This document shows, in pieces, positions 32,188 through 40,564 of a stretch of DNA of 41,564 nucleotides; the stretch's first letter is position 1; the number at the start of each line of letters is the position of its first letter. The translations under genes and the position numbers were made by a program. Location of the stretch: positions 1-41,564 of the forward strand of contig JAIOQY010000144.1 in assembly GCA_021108435.1 (NCBI GenBank). The letters run 5' to 3'. This DNA is from Candidatus Aegiribacteria sp. (GTDB lineage Bacteria > Fermentibacterota > Fermentibacteria > Fermentibacterales > JCC-6). The notes beneath the pieces were generated by a model. The model was given only the letters and a program-made list of their open reading frames with translations, was not told the DNA's origin and did not search any database.

Positions 32188-33422
32188 CCGAAGCACTTCA
32201 ACAAGCATCTCCGATCCAAAACATTCACTTACGCGGCAGCTGATTATCTGTCCTGGTTCGACAATCCTGTCAAAGCTGCAAGCTCCATCCACGACAGGCG
32301 CATCCAGCCGTCCGTGTCCAAGTTCCGCTGTATCAGCAAGAACGTCTATTACTCTCCCCTCAATTCTTTCTGCCCAGCTAGTATAAAGCTGATCCGATAC
32401 ATCACCTATCCCCATCAACCTTGACTGTACAGTATTCGGCCCAGGCAGATCAGCGGCAGTTGTTCTGGAATATTCCATTGTTCCCTCCTCAGGCCAGTAT
32501 GGAAATGCCGAGATCGTTCTGAGACAATCGTAGTCAGACAGAAAACCAATGAGCCTGTCAAAATCAGCATCGGTCTCCCCCGGATACCCTACAATTACAG
32601 TCGTTCTAACGGAAAGCTCTGTATTCGATTTATCGAAGCTCTCAAACATATTTCTGAGATATTTTTCCGTATAAGGACGGCCCATCCGTTCCAGAACAGT
32701 ATTGGAAACATGCTGAATGGGCATATCAATATATGGCATGATATTGGTGTACTTCTCGACCATAACCGGAAATTCATCCGGGAAATGCGCCGGGTGAATG
32801 TAATAGAGTCTGAACCATATATCCGGATACGTTGAGGCCAGATGGGTGACAAGCTGTGAGACGGAGCCTCTGCTGCTTTTCCAGCTTCCGGTATCCCCAG
32901 AGCGCCCTGTTCCGTAAGGTATCCGGCATCCAGCAGTATGTCCTCAAAACTCCTGTCCTCCCGGCGCCCTCTGATAAGGGGAATTGTGCAATACGCACAA
33001 TTATTTGAGCACCCCTCGGAAATTTTCAGATATCTGTGATAAATACTTTCAACCGGAACCGGCCCGGAGGAAGCGGAAACGGAGAGATACTTCCTGAGCT
33101 CAGCTGTATCACCGGGACCCGTAATCAAATCGAAATCTTCCAGTCCGCCGGAGCTATCGTTACTGTACCTGCCGGGCAGACAACCCGCAAGGATGAGTTT
33201 TCTGCCTGGCTTACAGTTTTTCCACTCCACAGCCTCAGCTATCGCTTCAAGCGATTCTTCAACAGCAGGCTGAATGAATGCGCATGTGTTAAGAAGGAGA
33301 AGATCCGCTTTTTCAGAGTTATCAGCTATCTCCCAGCCTCCAGCAGAGAAGCAACCGGCAAATGAGTCGGAGTCAGCTTCATTCTTCGGACATCCGAGAG
33401 TAAGCAGAAAAACAGAGGGCAA
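32185..33422 (-). pseudogene. rimO: RimO, ribosomal protein S12 methylthiotransferase, frame-shifted by an internal deletion
   Basis: Two overlapping frames together give RimO, the radical SAM enzyme that methylthiolates Asp of ribosomal protein S12. The 5' frame holds the UPF0004 cluster (C11, C47, C81) and the radical SAM motif C138-SNNC-AYC145, and is good to EQGAL (residue 175). The 3' frame resumes with DTGSWKSSRGSVSQLVTHL and runs through YIDMPIQHVSNTVLERMGRP, VGYPGETDADFD and a TRAM-like end. At the joint near 32896, about eight residues normally read as (KEILVISQ)DT are missing and the frame shifts, consistent with loss of 22 or 25 nt. Unless this is a sequence error, the protein is cut in the radical SAM barrel and inactive. 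Confidence 0.85.
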
Positions 33423-33424
33423 CT

Positions 33425-34015
33425 CTATATCTCCCCCGGATTGATAACTGTATAACCATCAGGAACATCCATATCAAAAATACCCTCGGGAAAACCGCTT
33501 TCAATCTCAATATTCCACATGTTATATAATGTGCTGTTGCCGTTTACATCGGTTGTTCCGAACAGGAACGGCAGACTGTCCGATGATGTAAATCCAACTT
33601 CCATCCTGATTAAACCCTCGCCGAAATCTCCCTCCAGAAACACAAGCAGGCTGTCATTGTTATATTCAATTGTTACAGCAGCAGATGAATCAGCACATTT
33701 TTCTATCATGTGAAGAAAACTCCCCGGTTCCCGTCCCGGATAAATTATCATCTGCCTTATATCAGGTTCAATCGTATAGAAACTTGATCCATCGTATCCT
33801 GTTCCAGCGCCCTGTGGATCGGTGTACTTCAGAAGAAACAGATCCGGATGAGCGATGTACATCGTTCCGGAAGATATTTCCTCCTCAAGAGTTAATGCCC
33901 AGATATCCGTCTGAGAAAAGAAACCGGTCATGAAAACGGAATTCTGCATCTTCTCAAGCAATGGATCCAGCGGTGAGACAGCGATAATCGAAGATAATAG
34001 CGCAATATACAGCAT
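33425..34015 (-). CDS. lolA: LolA-like outer-membrane lipoprotein carrier protein
   Basis: A 196-residue periplasmic protein with a short N-terminal signal (MLYIALLSSIIAVSPL). The LolA/LolB half-barrel follows: MQNSVFMTGFFSQTDIWA, SSGTMYIAHPDLFLLKYTDP, GSSFYTIEPDIRQMIIYP and LPFLFGTTDVNGNST. LolA shuttles lipoproteins from LolCDE to the outer membrane, which fits the many lipobox proteins in the window. Identity to classical LolA is modest. It is transcribed between the small lipoprotein gene and rimO, 2 nt before rimO. Confidence 0.78.
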   Translation of the reverse strand: MLYIALLSSIIAVSPLDPLLEKMQNSVFMTGFFSQTDIWALTLEEEISSGTMYIAHPDLFLLKYTDPQGAGTGYDGSSFYTIEPDIRQMIIYPGREPGSFLHMIEKCADSSAAVTIEYNNDSLLVFLEGDFGEGLIRMEVGFTSSDSLPFLFGTTDVNGNSTLYNMWNIEIESGFPEGIFDMDVPDGYTVINPGEI

Positions 34016-34057
34016 ACCTGGTCAATCCTTTCGAAAACCGGAGCAACAGAGATTCAA

Positions 34058-34690
34058 TTAAAATGAAGCATCAACAATTGCATCCGTTCCGATAACGATT
34101 ACAACTCCCTGATGATGAGGCGCAACAGTCTTGACAATATCCCCACCTGGCTGAATCGGTACTGAAGAGTGCGATGAAAGCCAGGAGGACAATGAATCAG
34201 ATACAATATTTGCCTGAAGAAGATAACCCTCCGGGTAAAGAACAAGTGTTACATCCGGTGCACCGTAATCCTCAACGATAACAGGTGAAGCACCTGCAGA
34301 AATCAAAAGCGCTTCCAGCTGAACAACACTCGCTGATACAGCGGGAGAGCTGACAAGAGCAACATTTGGAAATGGTGTCAATTCATTATGATTCTGATTC
34401 ACAGGCATAGAAAGATCCGGATTCCCGGACAGTTCAAAATCAATTCTTCGTACTGCAAGCTGTGCATCATGATTAAGAGGTGAATCGGGAAAACGGTAAA
34501 TGAGGCTGTTGAAGTTCTCTCTGGAACTGGAAAGGCTTCCTCTGAAATACTGCTGGGATGCTCTTGCGAAGATTGACGCATCATCGTCACCAAGGACCAG
34601 ACCGGACCGATCAACGCTCTCATTTCCCTGACCACAGGAGGTGGCAATCACAAGAAGAATGGCAAGTAAAACAAATAATACTCTATTCAT
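34058..34690 (-). CDS. Lipoprotein with TPR-like segment and LytR_C-like domain, unknown function
   Basis: The 210-residue product has a lipoprotein signal MNRVLFVLLAILLVIATSC. A short helical repeat (FARASQQYFRGSLSSSREN, YRFPDSPLNHDAQLAVRRID) resembles YbgF or BamD repeats. The C-terminal alpha/beta region (ALVSSPAVSASVVQLEALL, DVTLVLYPEGYLLQANIVSD) resembles LytR_C domains, which follow LytR-CpsA-Psr or stand alone in envelope proteins. Function is unknown. The chosen ATG lies within the last codons of ftsK, with GGTG 7 nt upstream. Confidence 0.7.
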   Translation of the reverse strand: MNRVLFVLLAILLVIATSCGQGNESVDRSGLVLGDDDASIFARASQQYFRGSLSSSRENFNSLIYRFPDSPLNHDAQLAVRRIDFELSGNPDLSMPVNQNHNELTPFPNVALVSSPAVSASVVQLEALLISAGASPVIVEDYGAPDVTLVLYPEGYLLQANIVSDSLSSWLSSHSSVPIQPGGDIVKTVAPHHQGVVIVIGTDAIVDASF

Positions 34691-36857
34691 CGCTTTCACC
34701 GGTTCCCTCCAGCTCGTCCGGAGTTATAAGGACGTCTCTTGCTTTGCTGCCCTGAAACGGACCCACAACACCCGACTGCTCCAGCATATCGATCAGGCTG
34801 GCTGCACGAGAATATCCAACTCTCAGCCTTCTCTGAATAATGGATACTGAACCCTGCTGAGTGTGAACAACAACCTGTTTTGCTTTTTCAAAAAGTGGGT
34901 CATCAATCTTTATCGCACATGGATCCATAAGGTTCCCGCCAATATCATCAGGCAGCTCGAATTCAAATGGAATTTCAGGCTGATCTCTTAAATGTTCTAC
35001 GATTGTTCTGATTTCTTCAGTTGTGATAAACGAACCATGGATTCTAATCGGTTCAGGTGTTGCTGTTGGAAGAAACAGCATATCACCGTTGCCAAGAAGC
35101 TTTTCCGCACCATTCATATCCAGAATCGTACGTGAATCAGTTTTTGATTGAACGTTAAACGCGATCCGCGACGGGAAGTTCGCCTTTATCACACCTGTGA
35201 TAACATCAACTGAAGGTCGCTGTGTTGCAAGAACCATATGAATACCTACAGCTCTGGCCATATGAGCAAGCCTTGCAATGGCCGGTTCCACTTCCCTTGA
35301 TACGGTAAACATGAGATCGGCCAGCTCATCAATGAATACAACAATAAATGGAATACGTTCATCTTCAGACTCAGGTGAAATTTTTGCATTAAACTCAGTA
35401 ATGGATCGCACTCCAATTCTGGAGAGTCTTTTGTATCGGGTTTCCATCTCTGATACAAGTGCGTCCAGCAGCAATGTTGCCTTGTCTGTTTCCAGAATTA
35501 CGGGTGCCCACAGGTGCGGAATGCCTTCGTAAATCGAAAGCTCGAGCATCTTCGGGTCTATCATCGCAAATCTGACTTCCGACGGAGTCCTGGTTAGAAG
35601 AAGGGTCGTGATTATCGAGTGCATACAGACACTCTTTCCCGAACCTGTAGCTCCCGCTATTAGAAGATGAGGCATGTTGGTTATATCACCAACGTAAGGC
35701 TTTCCCTCTATTCCTTTGCCAAGTGCGATAGGAAGCTTCTCGTGTGATACTTTGTCCATTATTTCTCTGAGATATACTGTTTCTGGAGTCGGGTTTGGAA
35801 CTTCAATCCCGACTGCTCCCCTGCCTGGAATAGGGGCAAGGATGCGTATCCTTCTGGCTTTCAGGGCAAGTGCAAGATCATCAGAAAGAGATACGAATCT
35901 GTTCACCTTGATTCCGGGGCCGGGAGTAACTTCAAATCGTGTAATTACAGGACCTGGATAACTGTTCTCAATACGGCATTCAATCCCGAAATCGTCCAGC
36001 TTTTCAACAAGGAGATCGCCCTGTTCCTTTATCATCTGAGGTGAGGTTCTCTTCCTCAAACGCTCATCAGGCATGTCAAGACAGGAAATGGGAGGAATGA
36101 CAAAACTGGACAAATCATGCTTATCTATCCTCATTTTGGTTCCTGGTTTTCTGGAAACAGGTACGGGTTTTTGATAACGGGAAGGATCTACAGGGATATC
36201 TTCCTTCATGAATGGAAGTTCCGTAACCTCTTCTTCACTTTGCTCTCTTGACCATACGTTTGATGTAGAAGATTCGGATTCATCAGTTGATCGAGTACTC
36301 CTCACCTTTTTTTTCTTCTGCCTCATGCCGTCGAGTAATCTTAACAGACCGTCTGCGATAGACTGGAAATCTCTGCCGATATCCCAGCCTGTGAAAGCTA
36401 CAAGAGATGCTACAAATGCTGTGAATAGAATCAGAAATGTTATCGGAGCTCCGATGAGCGGGATAAGGATATCACCGAGCCCGCCGGCAATACTGCCTCC
36501 TGGAATATCATGAAAACCACCGGACAGGCGACTTATCACCAGGTCTAAAACAGCCGTGAAGAAATATCCGATGACAGCTATTCCTGATAGAATTCTGAAT
36601 CCAGCTTTTTTCATCCTCAGATCAAGCAGCCAGGCTCCGGACTGAAAAAGAAACAGTGGAAGCAGGATAGAAAGATAACCCAGATTTCCAAGGAGAAACC
36701 CGCGAATCTTATCAGTAATGGAAGTTGCGGGTATCGCAAGTATAATCGCGAGAGAAACACCAAGGGAGAAAAAAAGAACAACAAAGATATTACGCAGACG
36801 ATTTTCTTTTCGCTTTGAAGTTCTTCTTCTTGCTGATTGCCGTCTTCTTGTCGCCAT
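34683..36857 (-). CDS. ftsK: DNA translocase FtsK
   Basis: A 724-residue FtsK/SpoIIIE motor. A basic N terminus (MATRRRQSARRRTSKRKENR) leads into four membrane segments within residues 24-165. A short charged linker follows, then the alpha/beta motor with Walker A GATGSGKS (402-409), Walker B PFIVVFIDELADLMF and LATQRPSVDVITGVIK. The C-terminal gamma winged helix (VSIIQRRLRVGYSRAASLID) reads KOPS-type sequences. It pumps chromosome ends through the septum for dif resolution. The linker is short compared with the E. coli protein. The ATG overlaps the HU-CBM48 stop (TAATG), so the two genes are translationally coupled. Confidence 0.95.
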   Translation of the reverse strand: MATRRRQSARRRTSKRKENRLRNIFVVLFFSLGVSLAIILAIPATSITDKIRGFLLGNLGYLSILLPLFLFQSGAWLLDLRMKKAGFRILSGIAVIGYFFTAVLDLVISRLSGGFHDIPGGSIAGGLGDILIPLIGAPITFLILFTAFVASLVAFTGWDIGRDFQSIADGLLRLLDGMRQKKKKVRSTRSTDESESSTSNVWSREQSEEEVTELPFMKEDIPVDPSRYQKPVPVSRKPGTKMRIDKHDLSSFVIPPISCLDMPDERLRKRTSPQMIKEQGDLLVEKLDDFGIECRIENSYPGPVITRFEVTPGPGIKVNRFVSLSDDLALALKARRIRILAPIPGRGAVGIEVPNPTPETVYLREIMDKVSHEKLPIALGKGIEGKPYVGDITNMPHLLIAGATGSGKSVCMHSIITTLLLTRTPSEVRFAMIDPKMLELSIYEGIPHLWAPVILETDKATLLLDALVSEMETRYKRLSRIGVRSITEFNAKISPESEDERIPFIVVFIDELADLMFTVSREVEPAIARLAHMARAVGIHMVLATQRPSVDVITGVIKANFPSRIAFNVQSKTDSRTILDMNGAEKLLGNGDMLFLPTATPEPIRIHGSFITTEEIRTIVEHLRDQPEIPFEFELPDDIGGNLMDPCAIKIDDPLFEKAKQVVVHTQQGSVSIIQRRLRVGYSRAASLIDMLEQSGVVGPFQGSKARDVLITPDELEGTGESDE

Positions 36858-37387
36858 TATATCTGCCTCATGGTGCTGCCATTTGAGTCAATGGGAAATG
36901 CCGGGTCACTCTCAAGTTTTCCGTCTATCCAGTACTTGTATTTAAAAGTCTGTCCTGAGACTATATCCATCTCTGATACCCAGCTGCCGTCAGGAAGTCT
37001 CTGCATCGGATTTCTGTTTTCATTCCAGTTATTGAATTTCCCTACAACGGAAACCTTCATCGCGTTCTTTGCGGTAAGGCAGAGAAAATCAATCTTAATC
37101 TTTTTACCAAGCTTTGCCTGTATGGACTGCTTCAGATCATTATATGGTCTGAATACAGGTCTTATTCGAGGGGGAATCTCAATTATGCCATCACCCTGGG
37201 GATCGCGTGCCCTCCTTTTTCTGCCTTCCTTTGATTCGAAACAGCCGAACCCTCGAAGGTAAATTGTCTCCCCGGTACACAGGCGCTCAGTGATAGTCTC
37301 CAACAGCGCTGTAAGTACAGTCCGCGTATCTTTTCGACTTATACCTGTTCTTTCAGCCACTTCACATGCAAGCTCTTCTTTAGTCAT
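36857..37387 (-). CDS. HU/IHF-type DNA-binding domain fused to a CBM48/AMPK-beta-like E-set domain
   Basis: A 176-residue two-domain protein. Residues 1 to about 94 are a complete HU/IHF fold: MTKEELACEVAERTGISRKD, then the beta-arm region LRGFGCFESKEGRKRRARDP and IPPRIRPVFRPYNDLKQSI. Residues about 103-176 match the glycogen-binding CBM48/E-set fold: VSVVGKFNNWNENRNPM, LPDGSWVSEMDIVSG, FKYKYWIDGKLESDP. Tryptophans occur at positions used for glucan binding in AMPK-beta. HU bends DNA and shapes the nucleoid; what the E-set contributes is unknown (glycan sensing or a protein-protein module). GGGAG lies 5 nt before the ATG. It is the first gene of the ftsK operon and has a candidate promoter. 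Confidence 0.85.
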   Translation of the reverse strand: MTKEELACEVAERTGISRKDTRTVLTALLETITERLCTGETIYLRGFGCFESKEGRKRRARDPQGDGIIEIPPRIRPVFRPYNDLKQSIQAKLGKKIKIDFLCLTAKNAMKVSVVGKFNNWNENRNPMQRLPDGSWVSEMDIVSGQTFKYKYWIDGKLESDPAFPIDSNGSTMRQI

Positions 37388-37427
37388 GATACTCCCAGCT
37401 ATCTCACCTTGTTAACAGACGTTGAAC

Positions 37428-37456
37428 TCAATACACTCTTTAATGTTATCCGTCAA
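37428..37456 (-). promoter_or_regulatory. Candidate sigma-70-type promoter for the HU-CBM48/ftsK operon
   Basis: Minus strand TTGACG (37451-37456) and TATTGA (37428-37433) are separated by 17 bp and lie about 40-70 nt before the start codon. The -35 box is strong (5 of 6), the -10 box weak (3 of 6). Confidence 0.4.
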
Positions 37457-37536
37457 GCTGGTACCGCATATCGAATGCCATTCAAAAGACAAATGTTTCT
37501 CTCCCGCAACCGGTTTAAATGTGTTATCATAAATCC

Positions 37537-38064
37537 ATGAACAAATTTGACATTCAATCTGTTTCAGTCTTTATCGCAGGTCCTCCCTTTTCGGGCAAGT
37601 CTTCAACTGGAAGTATCCTGGCATCAATGCTTGAATTACCGTTTTTCGATCTGGATACCGCTATTGAATCCTTCGCAGGAATGCGTATTTCCGAGATTTT
37701 CAGAACAGCAGGTGAAGAAAGATTCAGAGAGCTGGAATCAGACTGCCTGAAGCGTTTACTCAAAAAGAATGATAGAATGATTCTCGCTCTCGGAGGCGGC
37801 TGCCTTCTTCAGGAGTCAAATCTCCTTTCAATCAAAGAACGGGGAATTATTTTCACTCTTACCGCATCTGCTGAAACTCTTCAAAAGAGAAGAGAACAAC
37901 AGAATGGAAAGCGACCACTCGCTTTTAATGAAGCCTCGCTGCTCAAACTTCTTTCAGTAAGAAAGCAGCACTATGATTCGCTTCCGAACCGGATTGATAC
38001 CACACACCTGACACCTGTGGAAGTAGCAACCAGAATCGCAGTATTAAACAGTGACAGTCAGTAA
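37537..38064 (+). CDS. aroK: Shikimate kinase
   Basis: A 175-residue NMP-kinase-fold enzyme that phosphorylates shikimate on the way to aromatic amino acids. It has P-loop GPPFSGKSSTG (15-25), substrate aspartates in FFDLDTAIE (D38, D40), the EERFRELE region with R63, and GGG (86-88) in ILALGGGCL. The lid RPLAF carries the ATP-binding Arg. The ATG used gives the normal N terminus; a GTG six codons upstream is less likely. No Shine-Dalgarno sequence is visible. TATCAT lies 6 nt before the ATG, the spacing expected of a leaderless transcript. It diverges from the HU-CBM48 gene; no other shikimate-pathway gene is near. Confidence 0.92.
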   Translation: MNKFDIQSVSVFIAGPPFSGKSSTGSILASMLELPFFDLDTAIESFAGMRISEIFRTAGEERFRELESDCLKRLLKKNDRMILALGGGCLLQESNLLSIKERGIIFTLTASAETLQKRREQQNGKRPLAFNEASLLKLLSVRKQHYDSLPNRIDTTHLTPVEVATRIAVLNSDSQ

Positions 38065-38140
38065 TAAGTTTAAGATGTAATAAGTTGATTATCCTTCTAC
38101 TTTTTGGTTGCAATAAGTTGTAACATCGGCATCTTTATGC

Positions 38141-38169
38141 TTGACAATAGTTGATGCCACGCACATATT
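38141..38169 (+). promoter_or_regulatory. Strong sigma-70-type promoter for the AAA/DUF4143 gene, probably leaderless
   Basis: TTGACA (6 of 6) at 38141-38146, 17-bp spacer, CATATT (4 of 6) at 38164-38169. The start codon begins 7 nt after the -10 box, so transcription should start at or next to the ATG. No Shine-Dalgarno sequence is present. Confidence 0.6.
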
Positions 38170-38175
38170 ACAGCC

Positions 38176-39507
38176 ATGAGACGGAAGACAGAACAAGCGT
38201 TATTACAGTGGAGAGAGAATTCTAACAGGAAACCTCTCCTTCTCAGAGGCGTCAGACAATCCGGAAAGACCTACCTTCTTAAGAAGCTCTTCGCCCCATT
38301 CTTTCCAGCCTCACACTATTTTGATCTGAAAATGAACAGAGCAGCTCATGCAGTATTCTCATCAGGCGATCTGAATCCGAAATCCCTGCTGTCAGAGCTG
38401 GAATTTGTATCAGGGAAAACTATTGATATAAACAGTGAGTTGCTCATTCTTGACGAAATTCAAGCTTGTCCAAAGGCACTCACAGCGCTCAAGTACTTCT
38501 GCGAATTAATGCCGGGAGTTTTCATTGCCGCGGCGGGTTCACTTATCGGAGTACACCTTTCACAGGAATCTTTTCCTGTGGGTAAAATTGATATGGTAAA
38601 TGTTGATCCGCTTGATTTCAGGGAATTTCTCTCTGCCATCGGAGAGGATCGAGCCAATGATCTGCTGCAGGAAGCCCACCCTCTGAAGCCATTCTCTGAT
38701 CTTGTACACAACAGGATATGGCAGTTATACGGTAAGTACCTTGCTGTAGGTGGAATGCCGGAAACTGTGAAGGTTTATACTGATAACATTCCAAGGGGAG
38801 AATGGACTGCATACAATGCTGTTCGTGCTGTACAGGAACATCTGGTCGAAGGCTGGATTTCAGATATTGCCAAACATTCGGGGAAGGCAAACTCTCTCCA
38901 CATAGAACAGGTCTGGAAAAGTCTGCCTTCGCAACTTGGGCGGGAATTCGACGGAAATGCAAAAAGGTTCAGATTCAAAGGCGTTATTCCAGGCAGAAAA
39001 AGCTACAGAGATATTGCAGGTCCAATTGCATGGCTTGAAAAGGCAAGAATGGTGAACAGGGTACCTGTGGTTAACCGGGGAGAGTCCCCCGTATCTGTAT
39101 GGGAAAAACAGTCGCTCTTCAAGCTTTTTGTTCATGATACAGCTATTCTCAGGTACATGGCTGGAATTCCCCTGAATGAGAGCCGTGTGTTCAACCCCGG
39201 TTTTTACAAAGGATGGGTTGCTGAGAACGCTGTTGCGCAGGAGCTGGTTGCCAACGGTTTTAAAAGGCTGCACTGCTGGACGGAGAGAAATTCAGAAATC
39301 GAATTCCTGCTTGATGGAACCTCTGGTCCAATACCGGTCGAGGTCAAGTCAGGCAGAAACACCAGATCAAGATCTCTTTCCGTTTTCAGGGAAAAGTATG
39401 ATCCTGAAATATCTGTAAAACTTGGAGCCTGGAACTTCTCTGCAAGTAAAAAGGTACTGCTCCTCCCCCTCTACGCTGCTTTTAAGCTATCTGATCTAAT
39501 CAACTGA
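38176..39507 (+). CDS. AAA ATPase with DUF4143 C-terminal domain
   Basis: A 443-residue protein of the widespread AAA_14/DUF4143 family. It has P-loop GVRQSGKT (25-32), Walker B LLILDEIQACPKAL, sensor AAAGSLIGVHLS and the FPVGKIDMVNVDPLDFREFL motif typical of the family. The C-terminal DUF4143 region ends in a PD-(D/E)XK-like core (NSEIEFLLDGTSGPIPVEVK). The physiological role is unknown; members are numerous in anaerobes and archaea and move horizontally, often as solitary genes. Here it stands alone on the plus strand with its own strong promoter and converges on dprA, consistent with an acquired unit. Confidence 0.88.
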   Translation: MRRKTEQALLQWRENSNRKPLLLRGVRQSGKTYLLKKLFAPFFPASHYFDLKMNRAAHAVFSSGDLNPKSLLSELEFVSGKTIDINSELLILDEIQACPKALTALKYFCELMPGVFIAAAGSLIGVHLSQESFPVGKIDMVNVDPLDFREFLSAIGEDRANDLLQEAHPLKPFSDLVHNRIWQLYGKYLAVGGMPETVKVYTDNIPRGEWTAYNAVRAVQEHLVEGWISDIAKHSGKANSLHIEQVWKSLPSQLGREFDGNAKRFRFKGVIPGRKSYRDIAGPIAWLEKARMVNRVPVVNRGESPVSVWEKQSLFKLFVHDTAILRYMAGIPLNESRVFNPGFYKGWVAENAVAQELVANGFKRLHCWTERNSEIEFLLDGTSGPIPVEVKSGRNTRSRSLSVFREKYDPEISVKLGAWNFSASKKVLLLPLYAAFKLSDLIN

Positions 39508-39532
39508 CCGCATAGCATATATAACTGTATCT

Positions 39533-40564
39533 TTAAACCAGGGAGAATATCTTGCCGGGATGCTGCCTGATTACTCCGGCTATTTCCAGCTTCAGAAGTT
39601 CTGACTGCAGCAACGGAGTTTCAGTTTCTGTGAGCCTCAGTAATTTATCGAAATGAAGAGCTTCCTCCGATAGAAGCTCCAGAATTTTACGAGTTATCCC
39701 GCTGTCAGATTTAAATGTATGTTCACGTTCAGCCGCATTTTTTGCTATTCCCAGAGGTTCCAGAACATCCCTGGCGGTAATCACCACTCCCGCTCCATCG
39801 CGAAGAAGCATATTCGTACCCATGGACAGGGCTCTCGTTATTTCACCAGGAACGGCAAACACCTCCCGCCCCTGGTCAAGAGCTGTATTAACCGTAATCA
39901 TCGTCCCGCTTCTTCTGCCTGCTTCAACGACTACAACTCCCTGTGAAAACCCGCTGATGAGTCTGTTCCTTTCCGGAAATCTGAATCTTGCGGGTTGCGT
40001 GCCAGGGGGATACTCACTGACAAGAACACCGCTCCCGATGATTTTCATAGCAAGCCTTTCATGTTCCGGTGGATAGCAGACATCAAGCCCGCTTCCAAGA
40101 ACAGCCATGGTCTTTCCACCAGCATCCAGCGCTCCTCTGTGCGCCTCTGCGTCGATGCCGCGAGCCAGACCGCTGACAACCCCCACTCCGTTGTACACAA
40201 AATCCCGTGCAAGCCTTCTGGCAACTCTTCTTCCATAGGTTGTACACCTCCTCGAACCTATAACAGCCACCGAGGGAATACTCAGATATTTCTGAAGATC
40301 ACCCCTGTAAAACAGGACTACAGGAGGGTCGGGAATGCTTTTAAGTATTGATGGATATCCTTCTTCACCGAAGATCACAGCCTGAATAGACTTTGATGTT
40401 GACAGGGCTGCCATACGATTCATTTCTTCCTCATCAGGCCTGCCCGAAGGAATCTCTCTGTCGAGTATCTCAAGCGCCTTATCCGGCACCATCTTTTGAA
40501 GAAGCTTTCTCAAATCATCTCTGTGTACTTTACTCCAGCATGAAAGCCAAACGGCCTGCTTCAT
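39533..40564 (-). CDS. dprA: DNA processing protein DprA
   Basis: A 343-residue protein of the DprA/Smf family, which loads RecA on incoming single-stranded DNA during transformation. The Rossmann-like core shows VAVIGSRRCTTYGRRVARRL, VSGLARGIDAEAHRGAL, VLGSGLDVCYPPEH and SEYPPGTQPARFRFPERNR. An N-terminal helical part and a C-terminal winged helix (LHFDKLLRLTETETPLLQSE) complete the family layout. The start was chosen at the ATG that overlaps the obg stop (ATGA), with GGGAAG upstream. The longer frame reaches into obg. No other competence gene is visible apart from the PilT-like ATPase. Confidence 0.94.
   Translation of the reverse strand: MKQAVWLSCWSKVHRDDLRKLLQKMVPDKALEILDREIPSGRPDEEEMNRMAALSTSKSIQAVIFGEEGYPSILKSIPDPPVVLFYRGDLQKYLSIPSVAVIGSRRCTTYGRRVARRLARDFVYNGVGVVSGLARGIDAEAHRGALDAGGKTMAVLGSGLDVCYPPEHERLAMKIIGSGVLVSEYPPGTQPARFRFPERNRLISGFSQGVVVVEAGRRSGTMITVNTALDQGREVFAVPGEITRALSMGTNMLLRDGAGVVITARDVLEPLGIAKNAAEREHTFKSDSGITRKILELLSEEALHFDKLLRLTETETPLLQSELLKLEIAGVIRQHPGKIFSLV

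Noticed and set aside
32774-32998. Separate 74-codon gene inside rimO
   Set aside because: It is the third frame across the rimO lesion and does not resemble a protein; the two flanking frames account for RimO.
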